From Bidens hawaiensis (Eukaryota; Streptophyta; Magnoliopsida; Asterales; Asteraceae), in assembly GCA_021521415.1 (NCBI GenBank), contig JAIQDT010001935.1, positions 28,589-92,588 on the forward strand: a DNA stretch of 64,000 bases, given 5' to 3'. Shown here piece by piece: positions 11,549 to 22,459 of this stretch. The position numbers and the translations under genes were made by a program. The notes beneath the pieces were generated by a model. The model was not told the origin of the DNA. It searched no databases and was given only the letters and a program-made list of their open reading frames with translations. Position 1 is the first letter of the stretch. Each line of letters starts with the position of its first letter.

Positions 11549-12993
11549 TTATTTGTGCCCGCCTCTTTGTAAGAACCAGCCCATAAACCTGTACGGATAA
11601 TCAATCCAACCATTCACATATACTCTTTTGAAGAAGGCGTACAGTGGTTCAACCATGATTTGAAAGTTGCTAAAAGTTTTAATATCCTTTTCACCAAACT
11701 TTAATAAATCGCGTGGATCAACAAATCGAAACTTCCCTTTTCGTAGACTAATAACGAATGTTGCCATCTCGACATCATACGTCCAGAACATCATCTCATC
11801 CAAAGCACCATCGGAATTCTAGTAGAAAGTGGAATGTGACTTGACTTTTTAGTTGCCGGCCACATTACGTTGACCATTATCTTCCCCGTCTTTGGATCTC
11901 GGACCCCTTTGGCTTTCTTTAAAAATGATTCAGTTGTGGTTATATTCGGGAATCCTCGATCAACTTGATTCCTCAAAAGGTTCCAGAAATCGATATCCTT
12001 TTTGTCGTTGTTGGGGTTGTGAAAAGGAGCATTGGTCAAATCACTGAGGTCAACCGTCGTCCATGATCCAAAATCATTCATCTTCCTGTAGTATTCGGTA
12101 TTTCCAGACCTCCTTTTCACCCACCACATGGCTTTTTCGATATCAAATCCCCATGACACCACACCTGATCACCTGATCGATCATCATACTTGTAAAAAAA
12201 ACTTTTTGAATTCAACGATAAATTTGTCTGGGTGATCGGAAGATTGCACATTCTGATTTGAGTTCTTCATAATAATAATATTCTTTGGAATTCTCTTACT
12301 TTGTTCGGCTGACTTTGGAGGGACAGCAACATATTGTTCCAGTGTTTCAGAATCATCTATGTTCGAAGAAGGACGCGCACTGGAACTACCACCTTGATTG
12401 TCAACAGGTGCCTTTTCAACAATGTCCTCACCACTTTTGAATTTATCTCCAAATTTTTGAATGAGCTTTTGTTTGAGATCTAAGTACATAGCAGTGAGGC
12501 CGCCCATATTTTCTTGAAGTTCATTGATCTTTAAATCCTTATCAGAGTTACTTGCTTCAAACTCTTGAATTCGTACATCCTTCACAACCGAGTCTTGTTC
12601 AAGTTCAAAGACTCGTCGTTGTAAGGATTGTACATCAACAGGTTCAGCATCAAGAGTGATCCCATTGCCCTTATCTTGCAAAAACTTGTCTTGCATCTCC
12701 AGAATGTGTGCAATCTTGTTAGCGACGCTTGAACTTGATTGACCAATCGGGTCAGACGATCCCGATGGCTCAACTGTGGACTGAATATTGGCTTCAAACT
12801 CGAACTAATGATAAATGTCATCAAATATCTGATCTTGAGTTCGATGTTCAGCAGTGGACGGACCTGTATCAACTTGAGCTTCAGTAGTTTCAGGCTCAGA
12901 ATCATTGTGTTGGCTTGTTAGTGTTGTTTCTGTAACCAGCACACCCAGTATCGGATCTTTCTTTCACCTTTTTCTTGGAATGAGATCGGTGGC
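11549..12993 (-). pseudogene. O: ORF3, coiled coil and C-terminal domain
   Basis: Downstream part of the third ORF of O. From high to low coordinates there is an acidic, Ser-rich linker; a heptad-rich coiled coil at about 12470-12690 (SLQRRVFELEQD, INELQENMGG); an SSSARPSS linker; and a C-terminal domain (YDVEMATFVISLRKGK, FVDPRDLLKFGEKDI) ending near 11549. Frameshifts separate at least three pieces, and a stop lies near 12800. The C-terminal domain aligns by eye with the end of D ORF3 (YDPMHLVNLSQADLQVL). Function unknown; it occupies the env-like position of SIRE elements. Its 5' part is at 21391-22459, beyond solo LTR G2. Confidence 0.65.
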
Positions 12994-13148
12994 TGGTTTG
13001 TAACATCCTAAATTTCATAATAATAAAAGGAATTATGTTGTTAGGCGTGTGTTAATATTTAAAATAGATTAAATAAAGTGTATGGACTTGGATAATTATA
13101 GATGGACTAAAGGATGGGATGGACCTTTGGTCCATGGGCCTTGGAGAG

Positions 13149-13155
13149 TATAAAT
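13149..13155 (+). promoter_or_regulatory. TATA-like box of LTR G2
   Basis: TATAAAT about 150 bp from the LTR start, followed by an AACCCCTCTAAAACCCTAAA leader. The position matches the TATA-like boxes of G1 and C in the opposite orientation. Confidence 0.55.
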
Positions 13156-13741
13156 ATTCCCTTAACCCCTCTAAAACCCTAAATCCTTATTTCCATCTTT
13201 CCATAATCTCTACACACTCAAAATTGCACACATACACTTACACCATACACGGCCTAAAGAGATAGGAAGATACGAGATCAAACGAACTTAGATTCTTGAT
13301 AGATCTTTGATATACAAGCTAGAAACAGGATAAAAGTGCATAACCAAGCAAAACCGTAGCTTTAAAACACGTAAAGGTAAGTTCTTGATCTTTAAAGTTT
13401 ACGTTTTTATAAACGGTTTGCCTTGAAACTTAAACGTAGATTAGATCGGGTATAAACGAACCATAAAGTAGCAAACTTGATGCTAAAATGAACTTAACGA
13501 ACCTACAGCTATGTACGCCTCGTTTAAAGAAACCCTAGATCTAGATTTGAACATCTTAGCCTAAAAGATCCAAGCTTTACGTTCGTTCAGGTCAAGTTTG
13601 GACCAAAAACGGTCAAGTGAACGTTTCCGAACCATAATAAGGGAATTAAGGTCAAGAAACGTGCGTTTTGGAAGATAAAATGAACCTTAGACAGCAGCTC
13701 GTTCGCTTACAGCAAGTTCGCTTACATGCAAGTTCGCTTAA

Positions 13742-15458
13742 TGATGTGTTGTAAAACACACGTACATTCCTTATCGTTTTATCATGTTTTAAGTACTTAA
13801 TTATTTAATTATTATGAGTTATGGATGGTTTTTGCTTGATTTTACAAAATTGGAGTGATTACTTGTAGGTTTTGAGTTTTAATGGAAAAAAGAGTAAAGT
13901 TTGAAGACTCTAGGGACCTTTTTGAGCAACTTTGAAGACAACAACTCAAGGCCCGACCCAAGCCCACAAGATACAAGCCTTTTATGCATAATATATTAAG
14001 TTAATTAAAAAAATAAGAACCCTAACAGCCCCTAAATCCCGAAATCAGCAGCAACCATCCTTAAAACTTTCGTTTGACAGCTTGCAGTGTTAAAAGAAAG
14101 TCGTTTTTGCATCTTGGGTGACCAAGTGAAGAAAAAGGAGACTAAAGGAGACTTTGGACAACAGCTAGGGATTAATTTTCATCATAAAACTCAGCCCTAA
14201 TCTTGATCTTGAGTATAATATTCATAAACCTTGTGCTCTTGTTAGTATTCATAACTCTTTGATTTTGAACTTTAAAGTTGATTTATTTTGCAATTGAGTT
14301 AAGGTTTGAGTTGTTATTGATTATCATAGACTGTGGAATGATTTTAATGATGTTTGTGATGATTAATATGGTGTTTACATTGATTGTTTGTCGTTGTCCA
14401 AAAGTTATGAGTAGCTAATCTTCTTAGTTCTACCTAGGTTAGATGATTATTGTTAGGTTTTAATGAGTAATATGGATTGTTGATTATCATGACTTGAATT
14501 GTTAATGAAAAGTTTGGTTTAAAATTGAATTAGGTCGTGTTTAGTGGCTATGAATTTATTAATTATACTCATATACCTCTTGCTTTGATTAATTGAATAA
14601 GTTTTGATCGATTGTTGCTTGTTAGAACTCTTTACTTTGTGTTTAGGGTTTGTTTGCGGGGTGATCAACCGTAGGGTTTAAGTGAGTGTATTAATTGAAT
14701 ATCATCAGCGGGTGAACACCTTCTTAGAGACCGAGAGGTGATAGGAAGTAAGGTCGTCTCATAGCTTTTACTTGTTAGGATTAGGACCCGCGCGAGAGCG
14801 GGTTCAGTTCTTGTCGGGTTTGGGTTTTTGAGCGGTTAGTTGATCTAGTTTAAGTTAAACTAAATTGTTCCTCTATCCTTGGTTGCATAGTATTCGTCTC
14901 CATTAGGGTAGTGTGTCGGTGAGACCGAGAGGAGAGTCGACATTAGAGCACTTTAACAATTCGTTTCCCGATTTGTTCTTAAAATCAACTAAGTGTAAGT
15001 TAGAGTTTGTTAGTGAGACTGAGAGGTGATCTAGCTTTCTTGAGTGAACCTTAGTTGTGTCATCCTTAGGAACCGGTGTCGTGAGATTATCAATCCATTA
15101 GCTCATTATACCTACAAAATGATTCTTACCTTGGTAGACGTTTTCTCATATTGCAGTCAAGTTTTCAAGTTTTGTTAAGAGTTTAGTTAAGTTAAGTTAA
15201 GTCTAGTTAATTAATTTAGTTAAAGTAAGTTAGGTTAAGTAGTTAATTATATTAAAAATCATTTAAATATTCTTAGGTGAGTCTTGGTTAGGGTTAAGTA
15301 TCATTAATGTTTTCAAGTGTCCTTGTGTTCGATACTCGGACTTCTTTAGTGTTATAGTATTAGTGATCGGTACACTTGCCGGTTTTGTGTGGTTTCTTTA
15401 GGATTTTCGTTTAATAAATTTAAAGCTTAGTTGTGAGAGAATCATTATATACATATCA
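13742..15458 (+). repeat. A: 5' LTR
   Basis: Starts TGATGTGTTG and ends ATACATATCA, followed within 8 bp by the tRNA-Asp primer site. Confidence 0.9.
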
Positions 15459-15465
15459 TGTTTTT

Positions 15466-15483
15466 TGGCGCCGTTGTCGGGGA
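15466..15483 (+). promoter_or_regulatory. A: primer-binding site, tRNA-Asp type
   Basis: TGGCGCCGTTGTCGGGGA, one mismatch from the TGGCGCCGTTGCCGGGGA site typical of Athila/Ogre-type elements. Confidence 0.85.
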
Positions 15484-15658
15484 CACGGTTTGAGGCGTAT
15501 TGAGAACGACCCTAGTTAGTATTTACCAATTGTATTTTCGTAGATTAGATTAGTTATTTTAATTAGCTTAGTTATAGTTTAATTTTATTTGAAGTATTCT
15601 ATTCCATTTTTATCCGGTGCCCGTGATCCTTTTCTTTTGAGTGTTCTTTAAAGGAAAT

Positions 15659-16535
15659 ATGTTTGGACGACACGTTGGAATGCCATGGTGCAAAGTGTGT
15701 GGCGGAGATCACTGAGTACATGATGCTTATGAGCGAAGGAGGATAGAAACCGAGACACAGAAAGCTCCATGGGAATCACTTGTGGCAAAGCCTCCTCTAT
15801 ACCAATTTAAATATGATCAAATGGGGAACTTCTTAGGGTATAAAGACTTATCGGGAAATATATTAGAGCCCACCCCAGAATTGGAATCAATAACGGATGA
15901 TGTATTGTTTGCCATTAGAAAGGATTTGAAATATATTTCACCTTTGAATCCACCTTTCTTTGAAACCCCGAGTGAGATTGACGATACCAGAATGGAGGAG
16001 CAGAGAGTTGAGGAGTATGTTCCCTCTTGGGAGGACGAGTTCATGGGTGAGTTTGGCGAAGAGTCTATGGATTTTACCATTATGGATGAAGGAGAGTTTG
16101 ACCCACTTGGCGATTTAAAGTTGTTTGGGGATCTATCGTATAACAAGCCAAGTGCAGGGACCAAGAATGAGGCTTGTGAGGAGAGCCATGAGGTGGTTGG
16201 TGAATTAGTCTTTCCACCATTGCACTTAGAATGTATAAAACCAAAACATAAACCGTACTCAATCTCCATTTGGGACGTGTTGAGGTTTAAAAAGTTGGCT
16301 AAAAGAATAAGGAGGATATCTAAGCTCAGCGATCATGGTGTGCAGAAGAGTTCGTTACTCCCGTTTCACTTTAGGGGATCATTTTTTTTGGGAGTCTAAG
16401 AGTTTGTGGGCCGACTTTAATTCATATATTCGGGCCCATGAGAGTTGTGCAATTGGTTTCTTCCCGACCAATTGTAAGAGGAGAGTATTGAGGAGCATCG
16501 ATGGGAAGAGGATAAAGGAGAAGCCTCCTGATTGA
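15659..16535 (+). pseudogene. A: small gag-like ORF with broken zinc knuckle
   Basis: The frame opens at ATG 15659 (MFGRHVGMPWCKVCGGDH), has an in-frame TGA inside what looks like a C-x2-C-x4-H zinc knuckle, then runs from about 15717 through YQFKYDQMGNFLGYKDLSG, an acidic stretch (PSWEDEFMGEFGEE) and WDVLRFKKLAKR to 16399. A frameshift near 16335-16400 leads to the conserved tail FFPTNCKRRVLRS then DGKRIKEKPPD, ending at 16535. The same layout is encoded twice in composite B. The last cysteine expected in the knuckle reads Ala-Tyr. Function is unknown; gag-like nucleic-acid binding is inferred from the knuckle remnant. Confidence 0.65.
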
Positions 16536-18231
16536 GGTTTCGGGAGCGAGTCCGGATGAAGACTATTCAATAAACTTAGCACTTCCCGGGAGGCAACTCG
16601 GTAATATCTTTTCTTGTTATTTTATTTTCATTTTATTTTTATTTCCGAGTTTTGTCGGGTGTCTCTTCTCTTACTTGCAGGTTATTCCTTGATTGGTTGA
16701 TGACGGTTGATGAGTTGGAGTTTAAACCAAGTGTGGGGATGCAATTTTCTTAAGGATTGCTGCTTTCGTTCGTTAGTGATAGCTTGATAGAGAACACTAG
16801 AGTTTTAAGCTTGCGTTCGAATATGAGGGCGAGAAACATGATTCACCGCACACTTGCATGATCACATATGCCAGGGGAGTCTGTTCCATTTTATTTTTCT
16901 TTATGTTTAGTTTTGTCTTTTCCTTGTCTCACATTGAGGACAATGTGAAATTTAAGTGTGGGGATGGGGAATTGACGTTTTCATTCTTAAGAAAAATAAA
17001 AGAATTTTTATAAAAAAAATTAAAGAAAAATGTCCCTTGAATTTAGTTTTCTTTTTGCGTTAAAGTGGGAGATGATGATATTTATCGGAAATCGGTTTTT
17101 CAAAACACTAATAATATGAGATAAATAAAAGAAAACACACTTAACTTGGGATGTGTCGGTAGGCTCAACCTTGAAAATGAAAGGGCAAATTTGATAAAAT
17201 GGTTAAAACGGAAATCTTTTGTGGGTAAAGCGTTTTGTCCGTGGAAAATAAGTAATGAAAGGTCGGGCCATACTCAAGCCTCAAATTTTGGTATGAAAAG
17301 TGGAAATATCATGAGTTTTAAAAAATTTGAATACGTTATCATATGATACTTGGGTAGGTTTAACGTTAGAGTATGCCGTGTAGCCTGTGATATAAATCTT
17401 AAACTGCTAGTTTAGTGTTTTACACCTCATTGGCTTATGGTTTTATAACCTTAAATCTTGTATTGATGGGATGCTTCAGGTCCGGAGACCACGGGTCTGT
17501 ATGCAATCTATTCATCTGGGTATTCACAATTCCTAAGTGGAGTTGTGGATATTCAAAATAAAGCCCAAAAGAGCAAACCCTTATAAGTATTTAAACATGA
17601 TCACAAAAGTACAAAAGTACAAATACACTACAGACTTGATCATCCACACTATTAGCCATGTGGGGTCCCCTTACTCGTGTCTCATTACCATTAAGAAACG
17701 GACCACAAGGGACACGCTACATGTAAGCCCTACAGATGAAATTTTGCATACTCACCTATGGTGATGGTTTCGGTGTATTGCTTGATAACGGGGGGTATGT
17801 CATGTTGTGGGGAACACTAGCTATTAATTAATTGAACCTTAATCATATCTAATGGCTGCTTGGACGACTTTGATGCTTAAGCTTAGGTGGATAAATAATA
17901 CCCTTGATCGTCTTAACTATTCATGAAAAAAATATAGTAATAAAATTTTTAATTCTGCTAATTTTAAGGTTTAAGTCAATCTGGGGTGGTTTGGTCCGGT
18001 AAAAGCTGAAAATAAGCGGGTCTTAATTGTGTAAACCACTGAGTAATAATATTGTCGGATCTTATTTGTCTCGGTAAAGATTAAGGCATGGGTTTAAGTG
18101 CATAACAATATCGGTGATCGCGGTTTTTGTGTTCTTCTAAGCTTTAAAAAATTAACCTATATGTTTTTAAGACTGTATTTTCCGATTCTGATCCAACTGC
18201 ATTAGACTTTTTCAGGGACGAAAAAGACTTA
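16536..18231 (+). other. A: non-coding internal region
   Basis: About 1.7 kb without credible coding sequence. It contains two extra polypurine-like copies (GTGTGGGGATG near 16733 and AAGTGTGGGGATGGGGAA near 16953) besides the one at the 3' LTR, plus a TCACATTGAGGACAATGTGA hairpin near 16930-16950. The segment near 17745-17800 is homologous to the centre of composite B (26640-26720). Confidence 0.7.
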
Positions 18232-18245
18232 AGTGTGGGGATGTT
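18231..18245 (+). promoter_or_regulatory. A: polypurine tract
   Basis: AAGTGTGGGGATGTT immediately before the 3' LTR start TGATGTG. Confidence 0.85.
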
Positions 18246-19955
18246 TGATGTGTTGTAAAACACACTTACATTCCTTATCGTTTTATCATGTTTTAAGTAC
18301 TTAATTATTTAATTATTAAGAGTTATGGATGGTTTTTGCTTGATTTTACAAAGTTGGATTGATTACTTGTAGGTTTTGAGTTTTAATGGAAAAAAGAGTA
18401 AAGTTTAAAGACTCTAGGGACCTTTTTGAGCAATTTTGAAGACTACAACTCAAGGCCCGACCCAAGCCCACAAGATACAAGCCTTTTATGCATAATATAT
18501 TAAGTTAATTAAAAATAATAAGAACCTTAACAACCCCTAAATCCCGAAATCAGCAGCAACCAGCCATAAAACTTCCGTTCGACAACTTCTAGGGTTAAAA
18601 AAAAGTCGTTTTTGCATCTTGGGTGACCAAGTGAAAAAAAAGGAGACTAAAGGAGACCTTGGACAACAGCTAGGGATTAATTTTCATCATAAAACTCAGC
18701 CCTAATCTTGAGTATAATATTCATAAACCTTGTGTTCTTGTTAGTATTCATAACTCTTTGATTTTGAACTTTAAAGTTGATTTATTTTGCAATTGAGTTA
18801 GGGTTTGAGTTGTTATTGATTATCATAGATTGTTGAATGATTTTAATGATGTTTTGTGATGATTAATATGGTGTTTACATTGAGTGTTTTCTGTTGTCCA
18901 AAAGTTATGAGTAGCTAATCTTCTTAGTTCTACCTAGGTTAGATTATTATTGTTAGGTTTTAATGAGTAATATGGATTGTTGATTATCATGACTTGAATT
19001 GTTAATGAAAAGTTTGGTTTAACATTGAATTAGGTTGTGTTTAATGGCTGTGAATTTATTAATTATACTCATATACCTCTTGCTTTGATTAATTGAATAA
19101 GTTTTGATTGATTGTTGCTTGTTAGAACTCTTTACTTTGTTTTTAGGGTTTGTTTGCAGAGTGATCAATCGTAGGGTTTAAGTGATGTATTGATTGAATA
19201 TCATCAGTGGGTGAACACCTTCTTAGAGACCGAGAGGTGATAGGAAGTAAGGTCGTCTCATAACTTTTACTTGTTAGGATTAGGACCGCGCGAGAGCGGG
19301 TTCGGTTCTTGTCGGGTTTGGGTTTTTTAACGATTAGTTGATCTATTTTAAGTTAAACTAAATTGTTCCTCTATCCTTGGTTGCGTAGTATTCGTCTCCA
19401 TTAGGGTAGTGTGTCGGTGAGACCGAGAGGAGAGTCGACATTAGAGCACTTTAACAATTCATTTCCTGGTTTGTTCTTAGAATCAACTAAGTGTAAGTTA
19501 GAGTTTGTTAGTGAGACTGAGAGGTGATCTAGCTTTCTTGAGTGAACCTTATTGTGTCATCCTTAGGAATCGGTGTCGTGAGATTCTCAATCCATTAGCT
19601 CATTATACCTTCAAAATGATTCTTACCTAGCTAGACGTTTTCTCCGATTGCAGTCAAGTTTTCAAGTTTTGTTAAGAGTTTATTTAAGTTAAGTTATGTC
19701 TAGTTAATTAATTTAGTTAAAGTAAGTTAGGTTAAGTAGTTAATTATATTAAAAATCATTTAAATATTCTTAGGTGAGTCTTGGTTAGGGTTAAGTATCA
19801 TTAACGTTTTCAAGTGTCCTTGTGTTCGATACTCAGACTTCCTTAGTGTTATACTATTAGTGATCGGTACACTTGCCGGTTTTGTGTGGTTTCTTTAGGA
19901 TTTTCGTCTAATAAATTTAAAGCTCAGTTGTGAGAGCATCATTATACACACATCA
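18246..19955 (+). repeat. A: 3' LTR
   Basis: 1710-bp copy of the 5' LTR, preceded by the polypurine tract and followed by TSD CTTAA. Confidence 0.92.
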
Positions 19956-20732
19956 CTTAATCCAAGTTCGCTTACATGTAATTTCTATTACATGCAAGTT
20001 CGCTTACATGCACGTTCGCTTACATGCAAGTTCTCTTAAGCCAAGTTTTCTTACATATAAGTTCACTTACAATTATGTTCGCTTACATATAAGTTCGCTT
20101 ACAATTATGTTCGCTTACATTTAAGTTCTCTTACAAATCCAAGATTAGATTACATTAAGGCTCGATTACTTTGTAATACCTTGATGGTTCGAATGCAAGG
20201 GAGTGAAAGAAAGATTAACAAAGAAAGAAAGATATTAAAGTAAACAAAAAACATAAATTCAAATATGCTAGGGTTTAAGAATAAAATCTAAGTAAAAGTA
20301 ATCTAATACAATAGGACAAGTATTTGATACGTGTAACTCCTATATAGTTAGCAGAGCTCAATTAAAGAAGGGATTAACAATTAACGGAGAAAGAAACAGA
20401 ATCCAGGTGAGTTTCTAGCCCCATATCCTTGTTATGTTTTCGGGGTTGTGTGCATACTCGATGTGATAGTTAATACACTTACCTTAAATGATAAGTGTAT
20501 ACCATATATGATCTATGTGTTATATATTATGTTATGAATTCAAGGGGAAGCTTGTCGGTACGTGAACGATCTTCGGATATTGCACGTATTGACAAGGGAA
20601 GTATGTATGTGAAAGATGAATGTGTATGATATATATATATATATATGTATGTACAACACATTAATATGTATGAATGATTAAGAAAATATATGTACATTAT
20701 GGGTATGTAAAGACTGTATGTGAGAAGATGAA

Positions 20733-20935
20733 GAAGTAAGGGATCAGACCCTAATAATATCTGAGTTAGAAAAGTGAACAGGGATCAGACCCTAATAATA
20801 TCTGAGATAGACAAGAAAGGGATCATACCCTAATAATATTTGAGATAGACAAAGGAAAGAGGGATCAGACCATAATAATATATGAGATAGACAAGGAAAG
20901 AGGGATCAGACCCTAATAATATATGAGATAGAAAA
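20733..20935. repeat. Tandem array in LTR G2 (GGATCAGACCCTAATAATAT)
   Basis: Five to six copies of a roughly 37-40-bp unit containing GGGATCAGACCCTAATAATAT and GAGATAGACAAG. The core is the reverse complement of the ATTATTAGGGTCTGGTCC core of G1. Confidence 0.85.
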
Positions 20936-21390
20936 GGACAATAACTATATAGTATGAAAGTAATAAAGTATGAACGTATGTATGAAATTATGTAATGAAA
21001 GAAAATTAGTAAGTAATTATTATGTATCATCGGATGCATAATTGAAGGTAAGTGTATGTGTTGTATGTTGAATGATTAACTAGAACTCACTCAGCGTAGC
21101 TGACTTTTAGTATGCACGTTGGTGAGTAGGATGAGACAGCTGGATTGAGCGGGGACACGTGGCAGAAGAATAAGAGTTTGGCATCTGAAGACTTATGATG
21201 TTTTATAATTAATGTTTTGATTTTGAAAGACAAGATTAATGTTTTAAGACATGTTTTGAATTAATATGTACTGTTTTATGAAAATTTTAATATTCCGCGA
21301 ATGTTTTAATTAACTCTGATATTTAGAACTGTGTTTATGAGTAAATCCAACGTCCAACGTAGGGCACCGGCAACGGGACCATACATGGTT

Positions 21391-22459
21391 CTTCTTGAAG
21401 ATCTTCATCTTGTGTCACAGTGACTGATTGAGGAGGCTTCAATGCAGTCGACTAGAGCTGATCTTTAAACATCTCAAAATATTTCAGTTGATCAGCATTA
21501 GGTACATTTTGTTCTTCCTGGTGCTCAATAACCATTTGTTGTGGTGGAGAACTATCTGGCTCATCATCGTTAGAAATAGTCTCATAAGCTGCAGTGAACC
21601 TCTGAGCGGGTGTCACATGCTCGTCAGCAATTGAGGCACTGGCACTAGCAGAGACAGCCTCAGTTTTCGCAAATCTTCCAAATTTGACTAATTTGTGAAG
21701 TCCTTTGTATACAACTTTGGCCCCCTTTCGTGATTGCTTCATCAACCCAAATGTATTGGGACTCATAGACTTCAGATCGAGTGTTTCTACAGATTTGACG
21801 AGGTCAGGATAGTGAGAATCAAATATCATATGTAGAAACCTCGGGTACATCAGGAACATCTCTTTCTTTTTTCCCTTGAGGTTGCTCATCATCTCATTGA
21901 ACACAAACTTGGGATAGTTGTAGTTCCAATCCATGATCAAAGCAACCACAGCCAACATCTGAATGTGGCTGATCTCATCTCAACCCCCCCCCCCCCCCCC
22001 CACTTTTCCTAAGACACACGTGAAGAATGTGTGAATCAAGAACCTCTAGTAGGGATGGAATAGCATCTTGATGGCTAGAGGGTAGGATCCTTCATATCCC
22101 ATACTCAGAGCTACTTCAGCGACAACATCAGTAGAGTATTCTGTTAGGTAGTCGGGTTGATCACCAAAAAACAGAACCCCACAAATAATAGCCTCTGAGA
22201 TGATAATAGGCTTCTTCTTGACCTTCGAGTCAATTGTCAAAGCTCCCTCAGCACCCCTCTAGTTAATGGAAGCATTATTCCAAAACTCTGTCACCATCTT
22301 CTTGCAAATGACAGGGGTTTCTCATAATGCATGAGAAATCCTGCACATGTTGAGCCCCACTATCATGGACTTGAATTCCTCATGAACGAGACGTGGATCG
22401 TATAAACATCCAGCAATGTTGTGAGTATCAACAAATTTCAATGGTGTCTGATCAGCCAT
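21391..22459 (-). pseudogene. O: ORF3, N-terminal domain
   Basis: The minus-strand ATG at 22457-22459 opens MADQTPLKFVDTHNIAGC. In-frame stops fall after about residue 45 (MCRISHAL) and residue 66. Further pieces at 22046-22240 (IISEAIICGVLFFGDQPD, ALSMGYEG) and 21452-21958 (WNYNYPKFVFNEMM, FLMYPRFLHMIFDSHYPDL) complete an N-terminal domain of roughly 250 residues, followed by an Ala/Ser-rich, then acidic Pro-rich linker. A poly-C run at 21985-22002 lies at a break in the frame. The FLMYxRFLxMI block is shared with D ORF3, so the two proteins are homologous. The rest is at 11549-12993. Confidence 0.65.

Larger units (their letters stand above)
13742..19955 (+). mobile_element. A: non-autonomous Athila-like LTR element, TSD CTTAA
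   Basis: A complete 6214-bp element with a perfect CTTAA duplication (13737-13741 and 19956-19960). The 1717-bp 5' LTR is 13742-15458 and the 1710-bp 3' LTR is 18246-19955; both start TGATGTGTTGTAAAACAC and end CATCA. The primer-binding site matches tRNA-Asp and the polypurine tract is AAGTGTGGGGATGTT. There is no protease, RT, RNase H or integrase, only a short gag-like ORF. The LTRs look highly similar but differ by small indels and substitutions, so insertion is moderately recent. It probably depended on an autonomous Athila-like partner. Confidence 0.93.
13686..20140. repeat. Word array (AAGTTCGCTTACATGC) in LTR G2, split by element A
   Basis: AAGTTCGCTTACATGC units at 13690-13741 and 19956-20140, about 12-16 bp apart. 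Element A inserted inside this array; its CTTAA target duplication is part of the repeat word. This is the G2 version of the GCGAA word arrays in G1 and C. Confidence 0.85.
12999..21385 (+). mobile_element. G2: gypsy solo LTR, TSD TGGTT, interrupted by element A
   Basis: Starts TGTAACATCCTAAATTTC and ends CAACGGGACCATACA, homologous in reverse to G1. The target duplication TGGTT is perfect (12994-12998 and 21386-21390). Excluding element A and one CTTAA, the LTR is about 2.17 kb, close to G1 and the C LTRs. It has a plus-strand TATA-like box at 13149, a word array at 13690-13741 continuing at 19956-20140, and a tandem array at 20733-20935. No internal domain is present. It splits ORF3 of O. 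Confidence 0.92.
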
